Shown here: positions 62,972-64,000 of the stretch, in pieces
Numbering within the stretch: position 1 is the first letter of the stretch
Layout of the letters: every line of letters starts with the position of its first letter
NCBI GenBank assembly: GCA_963708455.1
Contig: CAVPSQ010000004.1
Span: 1,178,001-1,242,000 of the forward strand
DNA from: CAIMUS01 sp963708455
Lineage (GTDB): Bacteria; Pseudomonadota; Gammaproteobacteria; Competibacterales; Competibacteraceae
Direction: 5' to 3'
Length of the DNA: 64,000 nucleotides
Notes under the pieces: generated by a model
Seen by the model: only the letters and a program-made list of their open reading frames with translations
The model's database searches: none
Told to the model about the DNA's origin: nothing
Position numbers and translations under genes: made by a program

Positions 62972-63158
62972 CTGTCGAAATGAATCGAGATCAGCTCCTT
63001 TTCTCTGAAAAAACGTGGTCTGTCCCCTATTTCTATGCTGGAACGGACGGTTAGGCTAGGATTTACGCGATTGATGCGGTTCGTTCCTCACCACATTTTA
63101 CGGCACTAAAAAGGCGACGTAAATCATATCCCATCCCTTCAGACAAAATTGGTATGGG

Positions 63159-63776
63159 CTAGTCGCGAAGGCTCCAATATTGCGAATACTTATCTTCAAA
63201 CCAGCTAGGCGGTGCCTGTCGAGAAAGGACACCACTACCGTTGTATGGGTATCCAGATTTAATATTCCTCTCTACCTCCCGATAAAAACGTCCGGGATGA
63301 TTTGGGCCGGGTGTTGCTAGCTGAAATGACCTTTCCAACGACTGCTTCGCAAGATCGGATTTCCCGATACGGTGATATATGTCAGCAAGGATGGTCCAAG
63401 GGCGTTGATAGCGAGGGGCACTCTCAATAGCTTCACTTGCGCACTTTAGAGCGTGACCCAACAAATGCCAGCACTCGTCGTCCCACTCTCCGCGCCTTGC
63501 GGCAATCCTAGCGCCCCATGCTCTGACCTTCTCGCGTGCATCATCAACGCGCCTGTCCGCGGCCTGTCGATCACCGGTTTCGGGAATCACGAATACAGCA
63601 ATTGCAGCTACAAGCAGTGGCAAACCGTAGAAGGCAAGCGGCCAATACAGGCCAAGAACTTCGCGCAGACGCTCACCAGTGAAATATGTGAAAGCTTCTA
63701 CGCATCCCCAAAGTGCACCGATCATGGTTACGTAGGAGGCAAGAAAAAGCAACGATCTTCGCCAAAGCGTTCTCAT
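63159..63776 (-). CDS. Membrane protein with TPR-like soluble tail
   Basis: 205 residues from MRTLWRRSLLFLASYVTMIG at 63776. Two membrane helices (residues about 7-28 and 45-68: YWPLAFYGLPLLVAAIAVFVI), then a helical cytoplasmic part with one TPR-like unit (YQRPWTILADIYHRIGKSDLAKQSLERSFQLA). Not recognised. Cassette gene upstream of attC site 11; the IS630 remnant ends 34 bases before it. Confidence 0.7.
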   Translation of the reverse strand: MRTLWRRSLLFLASYVTMIGALWGCVEAFTYFTGERLREVLGLYWPLAFYGLPLLVAAIAVFVIPETGDRQAADRRVDDAREKVRAWGARIAARRGEWDDECWHLLGHALKCASEAIESAPRYQRPWTILADIYHRIGKSDLAKQSLERSFQLATPGPNHPGRFYREVERNIKSGYPYNGSGVLSRQAPPSWFEDKYSQYWSLRD

Positions 63777-63809
63777 TGCGTAGCTCCGATGGCTATACTT
63801 GATACCTAA

Positions 63810-64000
63810 TACCAAATGGTACTAAAATACTACTTTAAGCGGTATAAAGCTTGTCGAGTCTTGTCTTAGCCTGTTTTGTACCATACAAAAATTGTAATCG
63901 TTCACGCTGGCGGACATCTTTCTCTTGCTTGAGCAAAGTTTCTATAGCGCTCCTTTACGATTTGTGGATCAAATATTTTCGACAATGCCAATATCTATAA
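63810..64000 (-). mobile_element. IS630-family internal-deletion copy (continues past window)
   Basis: The end TACCAAATGGTACTAAAATA resembles the IS630 repeat at 43457. Reading the minus strand from the window edge, the transposase start (LLKQEKDVRQRERLQFLYG) runs to about QAKTRLDKL and then jumps directly to the 3' end (GCTTAAAGTAGTATTTTAGT). Most of the transposase is deleted, a MITE-like derivative. Confidence 0.75.

Overview
The window reads as a chromosomal stretch from a gammaproteobacterium. Support comes from the pilS-pilR pair, the lptM-lysA pair, a split pntAA/pntAB/pntB transhydrogenase, a pilV-pilW-pilX-pilY1-pilE minor-pilin order, and PEP-CTERM proteins, which imply an exosortase elsewhere in the genome. 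I cannot name the species from this sequence alone. No rRNA, tRNA, CRISPR array or integron integrase was recognised.

1-10.1 kb: a branched-chain/aromatic-type ABC importer (livK-like, livH, livM, livG, livF) whose last ATPase is fused behind a hemerythrin-like N-terminal region. It lies beside a PaaA/PaaC-like diiron protein with a small co-transcribed partner, a divergent PaaX-type repressor, an FprA-type ferredoxin-NADP reductase and a MetA/SphA-type outer-membrane protein. Together they look like uptake plus oxygenation of an aromatic or cyclic acid; the substrate is not evident.

10.2-43.3 kb: mostly housekeeping genes. They are a GNAT, a GT4 glycosyltransferase, pilR (frameshifted) and pilS, sucCD, a TIR-coiled coil-TM protein that runs into an OmpA-like domain through a frame change, lptM-lysA, an HNH nuclease, the pnt operon, dtd, pip, an AT-rich type IV minor pilin/PilY1 operon, an EF-G-like GTPase, a lytic transglycosylase, a gamma-glutamylcyclotransferase and the NAD salvage pair pncA-pncB.

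43.4-64 kb: a mobile-gene region. At least eleven attC-type (59-base-element-like) sites plus one broken site punctuate a minus-strand array of gene cassettes with no integrase in view, so this is the distal part of a chromosomal integron or a CALIN. Cargo: four toxin-antitoxin or TA-like pairs, a DUF4160/DUF2442 pair, an Mrr-like nuclease, a Nudix-like protein, a two-gene HExxH-protein/EACC1-like cassette, a membrane-TIR protein, and three PEP-CTERM genes, two of which have lost the sorting signal by a mutation immediately before it. The array is invaded by IS630, IS110, IS4-like and IS1182 elements and by a group IIC-type intron. The intron is inserted exactly inside an attC core (GTTA|GGC), and a second intron survives only as a 3' remnant. 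Removing the IS1182 with one CTAG duplication restores an open frame for the membrane-TIR gene.
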